Positions 42,357-50,040 of a stretch of 64,000 bases of DNA are shown here, in pieces (position 1 is the stretch's first letter; each line of letters begins with the position of its first letter). The stretch lies in the NCBI GenBank assembly GCA_944332205.1, contig CALVJN010000002.1, positions 1 through 64,000 of the forward strand. The letters are read 5' to 3'. The stretch comes from an uncultured Bacilli bacterium (GTDB lineage Bacteria; Bacillota_I; Bacilli_A; RF39; UBA660). Both the position numbers and the translations under genes were made by a program. Below the pieces are notes generated by a model. The model ran no database searches, had not been told where the DNA came from, and was given only the letters and a program-made list of their open reading frames with translations.

Positions 42357-43450
42357 TCCAAAAACATAACATAATATTCATCATAAGTAATATTATTTTC
42401 GTACATGTATTTTGCAATGTCTATTCCTACATAACGAAAGTGCCAAGCTTCAAAGTTATAACCTGTTATATCTTCTTTATCTTTTGGATAACGTAATACA
42501 AACCCATATTTGTAGGAATTTTCTAGCATCCAACTATACTCTTTTGAGTTAGCAAAAAGATTAGAATTTTTTGACTTGACATCTAAGGCTAATCCAGTTT
42601 GATGTTCAGAATAACCAGGTATTGCTACATATTTATCTACATAACTTTGCCCATATAATGAATAATATGTGTCATATACTGATTGTTGATCTTCATAACT
42701 TCTATATGCCGAATTAACACTTAAAGAAAGTCCAGCATCAATAGAAGCCATACATAATTTATCATATGCTTCTTTTGCTTCTTTTGATAGATAAGCTTCT
42801 CCTTCTGAACACTTATCTAGTCGTGTAATATTATCGGGTACAAAACTACTATCTAATTTATTATATTTATTTGCTAAAACTGTAGAAGAAAATTCTTTTA
42901 TAATATTTGCATCTTCATAATATGGCTTATCTAAGCCAATATTAATTTGAACAATAGTATTTTTATAATCGCCATCGAAATTTTTAATGTATCTTTCAAT
43001 ATTTTCTGCTTTAAAAAAGTCATATTCTATCCATCTAGAAATATTTTCTACATAATTATCAATTAAATAATTAGTTAAATCTTTATTGTTTTTAGCATTT
43101 ATATTATTGATGTCACTACTATTATATCCTTTGTCAATAAGACTATTAACATTCGATAAAAAATCATTATTATCATAATATTCAAGTTCACAGTAAATAT
43201 TAAAATTATCATTAACAAATTCTTTACTTCCAGAAATTTTTGCAATAGTATTACTATAATCTTGTTCTAAAGCTTTCTTTGTTAAATCATTATAATATAA
43301 ATTACTTGATTCACTAAATGTATATCCCTTTCTCATTAAAGAAAATATATTTACAGCTGGATTATAAAATATAACTACTAATACTATTAAAATTATAGAT
43401 AAAAATATATAAAAGTTTTTCTTTTTCAATTTAATTTTCTTTTTTTTCAT
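42347..43450 (-). CDS. D-alanyl-D-alanine carboxypeptidase, VanY type
   Basis: A 367-residue membrane-anchored peptidase. A basic N-terminus and helix at about 11-30 anchor it; the C-terminal third is a VanY-type (M15B) zinc peptidase: SAYRSYEDQQSVYD, SEHQTGLALDV (zinc His and Asp), and FEAWHFRYVG (zinc His). These enzymes trim the terminal D-Ala from peptidoglycan stem peptides. No van resistance genes are nearby, so it is likely a housekeeping wall enzyme. The middle region (about 50-200) is unusual and rich in Asn/Asp/Tyr. Confidence 0.9.
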   Translation of the reverse strand: MKKKKIKLKKKNFYIFLSIILIVLVVIFYNPAVNIFSLMRKGYTFSESSNLYYNDLTKKALEQDYSNTIAKISGSKEFVNDNFNIYCELEYYDNNDFLSNVNSLIDKGYNSSDINNINAKNNKDLTNYLIDNYVENISRWIEYDFFKAENIERYIKNFDGDYKNTIVQINIGLDKPYYEDANIIKEFSSTVLANKYNKLDSSFVPDNITRLDKCSEGEAYLSKEAKEAYDKLCMASIDAGLSLSVNSAYRSYEDQQSVYDTYYSLYGQSYVDKYVAIPGYSEHQTGLALDVKSKNSNLFANSKEYSWMLENSYKYGFVLRYPKDKEDITGYNFEAWHFRYVGIDIAKYMYENNITYDEYYVMFLDNN

Positions 43451-43550
43451 ATAAATCCCTCTAATTATAATTATAGATTATACTTAAAAGACAAACAATA
43501 ATAAGTTTTATTTTATTAAAAATTAGCTTTATATTTATGACAAATATACA

Positions 43551-44207
43551 TTATTTTTTAGCTTTGTCATCTATTATTTTTAAAAATTTAGGAACTATTT
43601 CAATAAAAATAATTAAATATGCAATTGAAATAAAAAATCCACCAATAACATCGCTAGCATAATGTACACCCAAGTATATTCTGCTTATTCCTATTAATAA
43701 AATAATAACAAATAATGTTATACAAATTATGTTTTTTAATACTTTATTTTTAATATTTTTATATAGAAGATAAATAAGGAACCCATAAAAGGCTGTAGAA
43801 ATCATTGAATGCCCCGATGGAAAGCTGTAACCAGTTTCAATAATTATATTAAATCCATCTGGTCTAGGTCTTTGAATAATAATTTTTAATAATAAATTAA
43901 TTACAGTTATTAATAATAAATTTATTATTACAGAAATTCCTTTTCTTTTATCTTTAACAATTACAAATATTGTAAGTGATATTAAAACCAAAACTAAGCC
44001 ACTACCTAAATTAGTTATGAATTTCATTATAATAGTCAAAATATCATTTCTTAATATTTTTACCAAAAAATTATGTGCTAAATCATCATAAAAAATTATT
44101 TCTTTTTTAAATACATCATATAAAATTAAAGAGAATATTACTAACGACACAAAAAAAACTAGAAATTTTCTATATTTTAAAATTATTTTTTTAAATTTAT
44201 CTAGCAT
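43551..44207 (-). CDS. PAP2-family membrane phosphatase
   Basis: A 218-residue integral membrane phosphatase. The three PAP2 motifs are present in order: KIIIQRPRPDG, SFPSGHSM, and SRIYLGVHYASD. About six membrane helices. Such enzymes dephosphorylate phosphatidate, phosphatidylglycerol phosphate or undecaprenyl pyrophosphate; the last would fit the wall genes beside it. The ATG at 44207 is chosen because TGGAG lies about nine bases upstream. Confidence 0.9.
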   Translation of the reverse strand: MLDKFKKIILKYRKFLVFFVSLVIFSLILYDVFKKEIIFYDDLAHNFLVKILRNDILTIIMKFITNLGSGLVLVLISLTIFVIVKDKRKGISVIINLLLITVINLLLKIIIQRPRPDGFNIIIETGYSFPSGHSMISTAFYGFLIYLLYKNIKNKVLKNIICITLFVIILLIGISRIYLGVHYASDVIGGFFISIAYLIIFIEIVPKFLKIIDDKAKK

Positions 44208-44295
44208 ATTATCAACTCCATATATCATATAATAAATATTATATCATGTATTAAATTCATTTTCATTAATTTGCATTTTTTCACATATGGAATTT

Positions 44296-44319
44296 AATAA
44301 AAAGTACCATTAAGGTACT
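44296..44319 (-). terminator. Terminator after the cotJC fragment
   Basis: AGTACC - TTAAT - GGTACT followed by TTTTTATT on the minus strand, just past the stop of the catalase fragment. Confidence 0.75.
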
Positions 44320-44330
44320 GTAAATTTTCT

Positions 44331-44804
44331 TTATAAAATTGTCTTATAATATTCATAAAGCTCTTTAAATCTGTTAAAATGTACTATCTCTCGCTGTCTT
44401 AACCATAAAAGTGGCCCTATTACATCTGGATCTTTTGTCATATCTATTAAATTCTCATATATGGCACGAGCCTTTTGTTCTGCTGCCATATTTTCATATA
44501 AATCTGCTAAAGGATCTCCTGTAGTAGCAAAATAAGAAATTGTAAATGGTACTCCATTAGAATCTGTAGGATATAGTCCATTTCCATGTTCAGCATAATT
44601 TGTTCCAAGACCTGCAGCTTCAAGTTCTTCGATTGTTGCATCTTTAGTAAGTTGATAAATCATTGTTGAAATCATTTCTATATGACCTAATTCTTCTGTT
44701 CCTATATCTGTAAGTAGTGCTTTTCCTCTATCATCTGGCATAGTATATCTTTGATTTAAATATCTTAAAGCTGCTGCTAATTCACCATTTGCACCACCGT
44801 ATTG
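44331..44804 (-). pseudogene. cotJC: CotJC-type manganese catalase, 5' end missing
   Basis: The reading frame begins abruptly at codon QYGGANGELAAALRYLNQRY, with a TAA immediately before, and runs to the normal C-terminus. GTEELGHIEMIS and AAEQKARAIYENL, REIVHFNRF carry the Glu/His ligands of the di-manganese site. Complete CotJC proteins have roughly 30 more N-terminal residues with the first ligands. The only in-frame ATG (44741) lies inside the family domain. The break coincides with the start of phage-like genes on its 5' side, so the gene was probably split by integration; the missing piece should lie beyond the element. Confidence 0.82.
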
Positions 44805-44825
44805 TTAAAGAGACATAAACAAAAA
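44800..44825. other. Putative integration junction (att site)
   Basis: Homology to CotJC ends at 44804/44805. Immediately beyond lies non-coding sequence and the first element gene in opposite orientation. This is the likely left attachment site; the core cannot be defined without the other end. Confidence 0.55.
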
Positions 44826-44839
44826 TACGGAGGAATAAA

Positions 44840-45364
44840 ATGAATTGTATATTTTTAAAAAAGAAAATAAACAAAAAATTAGAATGCAAATTAGATAAAA
44901 ACAAAATAATACCAAAAAGCTGTGAAAATTGTACTTTAAAAGAATACAACTGCAAAAAACTAAAAAAGAATTATAAAAATTATCACTTTCCTTATACTAA
45001 GAATGTGATAAAGAATACATTTGTGACTGAATCATTAAAGTCAAAATATAAATTGAAACAAAAATCAAATAAGCTGGCTAAATTAGAAAAGAATAGGTCA
45101 AGTCTATTTACAAAAAATAAAGATAAATGTATGTTTTGTGATTCAACTTATCATCTTACCTGGCATGAAATTTATAGAGGAAGGAACAGATTTAATTCCA
45201 TAAAATACAAATTGTGCTTAAGAATGTGTAAAAAATGTCATGACAAATATCAGGAAAATAAAGAATTTAATAATTATTGGCATAAAAAAGGACAATTGGC
45301 ATTTATTACCAATTATCCTAATTTAAGATTTGAAAATATTTTTAAAATTAACTATTTAGATTAA
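44840..45364 (+). CDS. HNH-like zinc-binding phage protein
   Basis: A 174-residue, very Lys-rich protein with two Cys clusters. The first (CKLDKNKIIPKSCENCTLKEYNC) is at 16-40; the second, CMFCDSTYHLTWHEIYRGRNR near residues 97-118 followed by CLRMCKKCHDKYQ, resembles HNH-type zinc folds in phage proteins, with the WHEI...H arrangement as a possible active site. The tail YWHKKGQLAFITNYP also recurs in phage HNH-like proteins. It is the only plus-strand gene of the element, lies next to the junction, and has ACGGAGG before its ATG. Endonuclease activity is plausible, not shown. Confidence 0.7.
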   Translation: MNCIFLKKKINKKLECKLDKNKIIPKSCENCTLKEYNCKKLKKNYKNYHFPYTKNVIKNTFVTESLKSKYKLKQKSNKLAKLEKNRSSLFTKNKDKCMFCDSTYHLTWHEIYRGRNRFNSIKYKLCLRMCKKCHDKYQENKEFNNYWHKKGQLAFITNYPNLRFENIFKINYLD

Positions 45365-45451
45365 ATCATGTAATAATAATATCTGCAACAGATAATCATA
45401 ATCTAGCTCAGTAATATCTTCTCCGTTTTCAGTTATTTCATATAATATCAT
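45356..45451 (-). CDS. Possible 31-residue protein downstream of the XRE gene
   Basis: A short frame beginning MILYEITENGEDITELDYDY with AGGAG seven bases upstream. It is acidic and hydrophobic, without recognised family. It overlaps the 3' end of the convergent HNH-like gene. It follows the broken XRE repressor by 20 bases and may be a small partner of it. Confidence 0.4.
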   Translation of the reverse strand: MILYEITENGEDITELDYDYLLQILLLHDLI

Positions 45452-45471
45452 CTCTAATCTCCTTTCTACAG

Positions 45472-45657
45472 TCAAACCAAGTAATCTGTGCTTACATTAA
45501 ATATTCTTGATAGTTCTATCAGAACATCTGAAGAAGGCTTTGATAATCCTTTCTCATATTTGCATATACTTACTTTCGTAACACACAGCATATTTCCTAA
45601 TTGGCTTTGAGATAAATTGCTTTTTTTCTCAAAGCTTTTAATCGTTCATTAAAACAT
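45472..45657 (-). pseudogene. XRE-family repressor, frameshifted
   Basis: A Cro/C1-type helix-turn-helix protein is visible over two frames. The N-terminal helix (NERLKALRKK) is in one frame; after a seven-A tract at about 45625 the rest continues in another: SNLSQSQLGNMLCVTK, VSICKYEKGLSKPSSD, VLIELSRIFNVSTDYLV. From the well-placed ATG (45657, AGGAGGTG upstream) a TAA follows two codons on, so no intact product is expected. The two shifts cancel in length. Loss of a repressor would matter for the element's control. Confidence 0.7.
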
Positions 45658-45661
45658 AATA

Positions 45662-45705
45662 AAAACACCTCCTCAAGTAATTATTAACTGTTAGATAGGT
45701 GTTTT
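45662..45705 (-). terminator. Hairpin after the toxin gene that covers the XRE ribosome binding site
   Basis: AAAACACCT and AGGTGTTTT form a perfect nine-base stem around a 26-base loop. On the minus strand the second arm includes the AGGAGGTG site of the XRE gene and is followed by T residues. It may terminate the toxin-antitoxin transcript and hide the XRE site in read-through RNA. Confidence 0.5.
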
Positions 45706-45718
45706 CCTTATTTTTTTA

Positions 45719-46138
45719 TTAATTTGTTACTTTTTCTTTTTCTCTTATTTTCTCAGTCATTTTTTCTAATGCAGAAATATTAATTAAATTATAAACCTCA
45801 TAGTACATTTCTAATAATTGGTCGGTTGGTAAAGATGCAACCTTTCTATCAAATTGCGCTTGTTCTATTTTTATAGGTAATTCTATTCTGACGTAGGATT
45901 TTTTTCTTAATCCTATTTTTCCCCAATTTTTTATTAGCTTTCTTTTATAAGGATCATTTTGTGTAGTTAACTTTAATACATGATAATTTTTATTGTCTTC
46001 TTCTACTATCAACCCTCTGCCATCATCTAATATTAGACATGGTCTCTTTTGTAATTGTATATTAACAGTACCATCGTCTTCACAACTTAAAATTGGAATT
46101 GTTACAATCCAAATTTCTCCTATTTCTGCCTTCTTCAT
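45719..46138 (-). CDS. PemK/MazF-like toxin
   Basis: A 139-residue protein with the PemK/MazF beta-barrel pattern: GEIWIVTIPI at the start, KRPCLILDDGRGLIV, YHVLKLTTQND, and SYVRIELPIKIEQAQF. MazF-type toxins cut mRNA at short sequences when the antitoxin is lost. It lies two bases after the small upstream gene, which has antitoxin size. The insertion of about 10 residues in the first loop (SCEDDGTVNIQLQ) is characteristic of a PemK-like subgroup. Likely stabilises the prophage. Confidence 0.78.
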   Translation of the reverse strand: MKKAEIGEIWIVTIPILSCEDDGTVNIQLQKRPCLILDDGRGLIVEEDNKNYHVLKLTTQNDPYKRKLIKNWGKIGLRKKSYVRIELPIKIEQAQFDRKVASLPTDQLLEMYYEVYNLINISALEKMTEKIREKEKVTN

Positions 46139-46140
46139 AT

Positions 46141-46347
46141 TTATAATACCTTTCTTGTTTTTAAATCTTTTTCTGACAATCCTAAAGATCTTAAAATAGA
46201 ATTGTCATATTTTGTTTTTTCCTTTTTTTGTGAATAATGCACAGGGACTTTAGTATTCTTTACATCATTACGATATTCTTCTAATGACATACCTAGCATT
46301 TCTGCACATTCTTTTTCTTCTGCCAAAAACTGCTTTTTATTTAACAT
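46141..46347 (-). CDS. Antitoxin partner of the PemK-like toxin
   Basis: A 68-residue protein: LNKKQFLAEEKECAEMLG and SLEEYRNDVK form a helical N-terminus that could bind DNA, and the Lys-rich, likely disordered C-terminal half would neutralise the toxin. The ATG at 46347 is chosen because AGGAGGG lies about eight bases upstream. It is the first gene of the pair, as usual for such modules, and follows a promoter with a palindromic operator. Confidence 0.7.
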   Translation of the reverse strand: MLNKKQFLAEEKECAEMLGMSLEEYRNDVKNTKVPVHYSQKKEKTKYDNSILRSLGLSEKDLKTRKVL

Positions 46348-46410
46348 AAATATCCCTCCTATTCTATACTTAAATAGTATCATTCAAGCACACTAAAAGT
46401 CAATAAAATA

Positions 46411-46427
46411 GTACTACTAAGTAGTAC
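46411..46427. promoter_or_regulatory. Operator palindrome of the toxin-antitoxin operon
   Basis: GTACTACT-A-AGTAGTAC is a perfect 17-base palindrome that begins right at the -10 box of the promoter. This is the expected place for autoregulation by the antitoxin or its complex. Confidence 0.7.
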
Positions 46428-46458
46428 ATTATACTACCATTTTTTGTAAATTTGTCAA
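46428..46458 (-). promoter_or_regulatory. Promoter of the toxin-antitoxin operon
   Basis: Perfect TTGACA (46458-46453) and perfect TATAAT (46433-46428) on the minus strand. The spacer of 19 bases is longer than ideal. About 80 bases before the antitoxin ATG. Confidence 0.7.
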
Positions 46459-46468
46459 GTAATAATCA

Positions 46469-46501
46469 AAAAAAAAAGAGCCAGTAAAAACACTAGCTCT
46501 T
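46469..46501 (-). terminator. Terminator of the phage late operon
   Basis: AAGAGC-T-AGT / ACT-G-GCTCTT stem with loop GTTTTT, followed by about ten T on the minus strand. It overlaps the stop of the endolysin gene and ends the structural/lysis operon. Confidence 0.85.
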
Positions 46502-47482
46502 AAATATTTTAGAAAACAAATCTACTATAAATTGCATTATTTTTTGGAATATATTTAATTCTTTTTCTTTATTTTCTTCAACTAATTCTTCTTGTTCAGT
46601 AGTACTTTCTTCTGTCTTTTCTGGTTCTATAGATTCTGTAGTCTCTTCTTCTTTTGGTAGTTCTACTACAATCTCTTTTTTAGGATATAAATTTTCCCAA
46701 CTTTCATGATATGCTATCCAACCAATTCCTATATGATACCAAATGTAACCATCTACTGTTTTAGTATCAGTATAATTATATATACCTTTGTTAACAAATC
46801 CAATGAATTCTCCTTGTAGTCCAGGTGTTTTGCGACAATTTAATTGACTTGCTATTACTTCTATTTGATTAACATTTTCGTTCCTAGCAACTGAACTACC
46901 TATATATACAGGTTCTTCTTTTGGTAAGCTTTGAAATTTATATCCTGCTGTATTAATTAAAATTGTATAATTGGTATCTGCGTAAAAAGCTTCATTTGGT
47001 AATAATGACTTATCATAAGTATAGCACCAAGAACCATTTGAATTTTGTAAAAGTCCATAATATTTTCCCAAGTTTGCTGTAATATGGAAATGATTTCCTG
47101 TTGCAATACCATCTTTTCCTTCTAATAAAATTGTACTTCCTTTTTTAATAATTTGTCCTTTGGAAATTTGTTTTAAATTATCTTCATTCATATGTGTTAA
47201 AGTCAAATATAAATAATCTTGATCTTTTTTATATGGTATATACAATTTATTAATAGATTTTAATCTAACGGAATTAGTTACATTGCTATTAATTCCTAAA
47301 ACATCTTCTACAATAAAATCATTTTGTGGTGCAAAATAACTTCTTCCACTATCTTCACAAGCTTCATCCCAAGGTTTGTCAGAATAGTTAGTACTATTTT
47401 TCCAATGTGGTAAATGATTCCCTTGATCATGTCTTTGAGTTATGTTCATAAATTTAAATGGATATATTGCATATTCTTTCAT
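46493..47482 (-). CDS. Phage endolysin: M23-like peptidase with SH3 domain
   Basis: A 329-residue lysin. The N-terminal 155 residues resemble an M23/LytM metallopeptidase: ITQRHDQGNHLPHW and DKPWDEACEDSGRSYFAP supply the first His/Asp, and TGNHFHITANLG gives the HxH motif. Residues about 195-265 form an SH3-type wall-binding domain (NVNQIEVIASQLNCRKTPG, GIYNYTDTKTVDGYIWYHIG). An acidic Glu/Thr-rich linker and an amphipathic C-terminal helix (IFQKIMQFIVDLFSKIFK) follow; the last is unusual and could contact membrane. Shares one base with the holin gene (TAATG). Last gene of the late operon. Confidence 0.85.
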   Translation of the reverse strand: MKEYAIYPFKFMNITQRHDQGNHLPHWKNSTNYSDKPWDEACEDSGRSYFAPQNDFIVEDVLGINSNVTNSVRLKSINKLYIPYKKDQDYLYLTLTHMNEDNLKQISKGQIIKKGSTILLEGKDGIATGNHFHITANLGKYYGLLQNSNGSWCYTYDKSLLPNEAFYADTNYTILINTAGYKFQSLPKEEPVYIGSSVARNENVNQIEVIASQLNCRKTPGLQGEFIGFVNKGIYNYTDTKTVDGYIWYHIGIGWIAYHESWENLYPKKEIVVELPKEEETTESIEPEKTEESTTEQEELVEENKEKELNIFQKIMQFIVDLFSKIFKS

Positions 47483-47736
47483 TATTCATCCTTCTTTGCT
47501 AACTTAATTAAATCTGCTACACCACCGGCACCCATAGTTGCTATTAAGCAAAGAACCAATGATTGCAATAAATTAGACTCAATCTTAGTAAAATAGCAAA
47601 TTAAACCACTAATTACACCTATAAATACATTTTGTAAAGGTATAAATTTGTTAGGAATTACATCAATAAATAATTTTGTGACTGCGCCTAAAATGTAGGC
47701 AACTAACGAAATAATAATTATATAAGTTATTTCCAT
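47482..47736 (-). CDS. Phage holin
   Basis: An 84-residue protein with two or three hydrophobic segments (ITYIIIISLVAYILGAV, NVFIGVISGLICYF, SLVLCLIATMGAGGVADLI) and a short charged tail, typical of small phage holins. IPNKFIPLQNVFIGVISG is a recurring pattern in one such family. It directly precedes the endolysin and would open the membrane to release it or to depolarise the cell. Confidence 0.85.
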   Translation of the reverse strand: MEITYIIIISLVAYILGAVTKLFIDVIPNKFIPLQNVFIGVISGLICYFTKIESNLLQSLVLCLIATMGAGGVADLIKLAKKDE

Positions 47737-47756
47737 TTTTTCATCTTCCTTTCATT

Positions 47757-48161
47757 TTATTTTATTCCTATTGCTGCTAAAACAAATGCAATAATAGCCC
47801 CAATTACAGCAGTCAAAATATAACTTGTTACCTTTTTCCATTTTTCCGAATTTGCAACTACTGTTTCTTGCTCAATTTTTGCATCCAACTTTTCAACTTT
47901 CTTTTCGATTTCCATCACTTTTTCTTTTAAAGAAATTAATTCTTTTTCTTGTGCATTTGTTGAACGTATTATTGCCTCTTTAAAATTAGAAACAATTGTT
48001 TTTAATTCATCAGATATATTTTTCATTTCGTTGATAAAAACTTGTAACGAAGTGTCTAGTTGATGTATTTGTGATTTATCTTTTTCCCTATATTCTTCCA
48101 AAACTGATACTCTTTCTTTAAGTCCTTTAATTTCATTTGCATTTATCTTGCATTCAGCCAT
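47757..48161 (-). CDS. Coiled-coil protein with C-terminal membrane helix, lysis-associated
   Basis: A 134-residue protein: a long coiled coil (about 10-100, heptads such as LKERVSVLEEYREKD and LKEKVMEIEKKVEKLDAKIE) followed by a Trp-Lys turn and one membrane helix (VTSYILTAVIGAIIAFVLAAIG). This layout is like XhlA/hemolysin-type proteins that accompany holins. It lies between fibre-like genes and holin. Accessory role in lysis inferred from position. Confidence 0.75.
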   Translation of the reverse strand: MAECKINANEIKGLKERVSVLEEYREKDKSQIHQLDTSLQVFINEMKNISDELKTIVSNFKEAIIRSTNAQEKELISLKEKVMEIEKKVEKLDAKIEQETVVANSEKWKKVTSYILTAVIGAIIAFVLAAIGIK

Positions 48162-48186
48162 AAAACTCCTTCTTCCGCTTTTTTAA

Positions 48187-50040
48187 TTATTTTATTATTC
48201 TAACTGTTAAAAATGTTTCATAATCTCCACTTCTAGCAAATCCTTGAACTGTACTATCAGCTTGAAGCCTAAATATATCTCCTTTTTGGCAAGAAACAAT
48301 TGCTGGAGTAATGGGTGTGCCAGCCCAATACATTGTCGGATTTGATGCTTGAATAGAACTTGAACATATATATTCTTGTGTTCCTCTAAACCTTCTAATA
48401 ATCCCCCAAACGTAGCCAGCAGATTTTACATCTCCTATCATGTTTGAACCAGATACTTCTACTAATGAAACGTTATCATCATTTATCATTATACCTCCGC
48501 CACTTAATATTAGTTTGTCAGTATTTTTATCAACAACTTTGTTTAAATTTATTAAATACATTGATGATACATTTTGGTTAGCGGATATACTTGCTCTTAA
48601 ATATTCGTAGCCACTTTTTAAATTTATTTGTTCTAATATATTAACTTTATTTTCTCTATTTGTGTCTGCAACAAACAAATCTCCATTTACTTGAAAATCA
48701 TGCTCACCTGCTTCAAAAGTTGCTACACCTTTTGTTACGAGTTGATTTTCAGCATCTTCTGTTAATAAATCTAACACATATAGATAAATATTGTTAGCTT
48801 GTTGATATGGAAGTAAATTTTCCAATAAATAATCATTAAATAAAATTTTATTATTTTCAAAAGTAAAACCATTTGTTATTTCAATATAATTGCCACTAGA
48901 ACCTACTTTGTAAAATATTTGTGGTGTGTTTGTGATTGAGTTAAAAGAGCCACTAAAACAAGTAATGTTGGCATTTAAAAGTATATTTGAACTAACTTGT
49001 GTTTCTCTTTCAAAAGAATAACTATTAATATATACTTCTACATAATTTATAAGTTGTTTAGTAGCAACTTGTGTTTGAGTTAGACCTCTTGTATCAGTTA
49101 CAACGATAGTAAATGTTCCTGTTTGCACTTTTGGAAAAATGTATGGATTCTCATTTGCATTTGCTTGTTGTCCATTTGTTATTGATATTGTGCTTATTGT
49201 TGCACCTTTATTTGCTGTTGCTGTAACACTAACTTTTGGTTCTGATACACTTTTTATTATAAATTCAGCACTACTGTTACTTAACAAGTCAATTACTTTT
49301 GGATTTGTTTCTTCAATTGTATAAGTAAAAGTTGGATTAGCATCTGTTAAATAACCATTCATCAAAGTACGCTGTGTTTCTCCAACTTGGTTTCCCTCAC
49401 TATCATAAGTATAAAGGTTAAGGTAAAATCTTAAATTAGTTAGAGTTGCATTATTATCTAAAGTATATATTTCTTCCAGTTCTTCTTCCGTAAATTTTAA
49501 AGCATAACCATTTTCTGCGTTTTCTATTGTTCTTATTATTTTAGTATTTTGCAAGTTACTTATTGTTACTTTATTTGTGTATGTAGTATTGTATTTATTA
49601 ATTATTAAGTTTAATGTATCTTCAATGTTTCCCATTTGCCAACTTGTAAATCCCCAAGTAGATTCTCTGTTAATTTTAGGAAGAACTAAAGTCCCCTCAA
49701 CACTTGCTGTCCCTAATTTTGACCATGGGCAATTAATTGAAGCACTATAATAAGCATTTTGTGTACCATCAGCATTTGGTGTATTGTGATAAATCGTTTC
49801 AGTTTTTGTTCCTAATAATAATTTTTGATTTTTTCCTAAAGTTGTTGTACTACCAACAAGAACAGAGTTTATGTACCCATTTGAAGAACCACCACCACCA
49901 CTGTAACCATTTAAACTTTGAAAATAAAGATAGTAGGTTACACTATGATAATTTTCTTGTTGGTTCATTATTGCATCATATTCTAAAACTAATTTAAAAT
50001 TTGTATTATTAAAATATTTTTCATTTAAGAAACTAGCCAC
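48187..50040 (-). CDS. Phage minor structural protein, DUF859-like
   Basis: A 617-residue beta-rich protein that begins LNEKYFNNTNFKLVLEYD and contains STWGFTSWQMGNIEDTLNLI, NPTFTYTIEETN and TKQLINYVEVYINSYSFERE, the pattern of the DUF859 structural family of Gram-positive phages. A Gly-rich loop (YSGGGGSSNGY) lies near residue 50. The C-terminal part (about 540-617, YVWGIIRRFRGTQEYICSSS) may be a receptor-binding head. It starts with GTG that shares a base with the preceding stop (TAGTG), after AGGAGG. Probably a tail fibre or tail tip protein. Confidence 0.78.
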   Translation of the reverse strand: MASFLNEKYFNNTNFKLVLEYDAIMNQQENYHSVTYYLYFQSLNGYSGGGGSSNGYINSVLVGSTTTLGKNQKLLLGTKTETIYHNTPNADGTQNAYYSASINCPWSKLGTASVEGTLVLPKINRESTWGFTSWQMGNIEDTLNLIINKYNTTYTNKVTISNLQNTKIIRTIENAENGYALKFTEEELEEIYTLDNNATLTNLRFYLNLYTYDSEGNQVGETQRTLMNGYLTDANPTFTYTIEETNPKVIDLLSNSSAEFIIKSVSEPKVSVTATANKGATISTISITNGQQANANENPYIFPKVQTGTFTIVVTDTRGLTQTQVATKQLINYVEVYINSYSFERETQVSSNILLNANITCFSGSFNSITNTPQIFYKVGSSGNYIEITNGFTFENNKILFNDYLLENLLPYQQANNIYLYVLDLLTEDAENQLVTKGVATFEAGEHDFQVNGDLFVADTNRENKVNILEQINLKSGYEYLRASISANQNVSSMYLINLNKVVDKNTDKLILSGGGIMINDDNVSLVEVSGSNMIGDVKSAGYVWGIIRRFRGTQEYICSSSIQASNPTMYWAGTPITPAIVSCQKGDIFRLQADSTVQGFARSGDYETFLTVRIIK

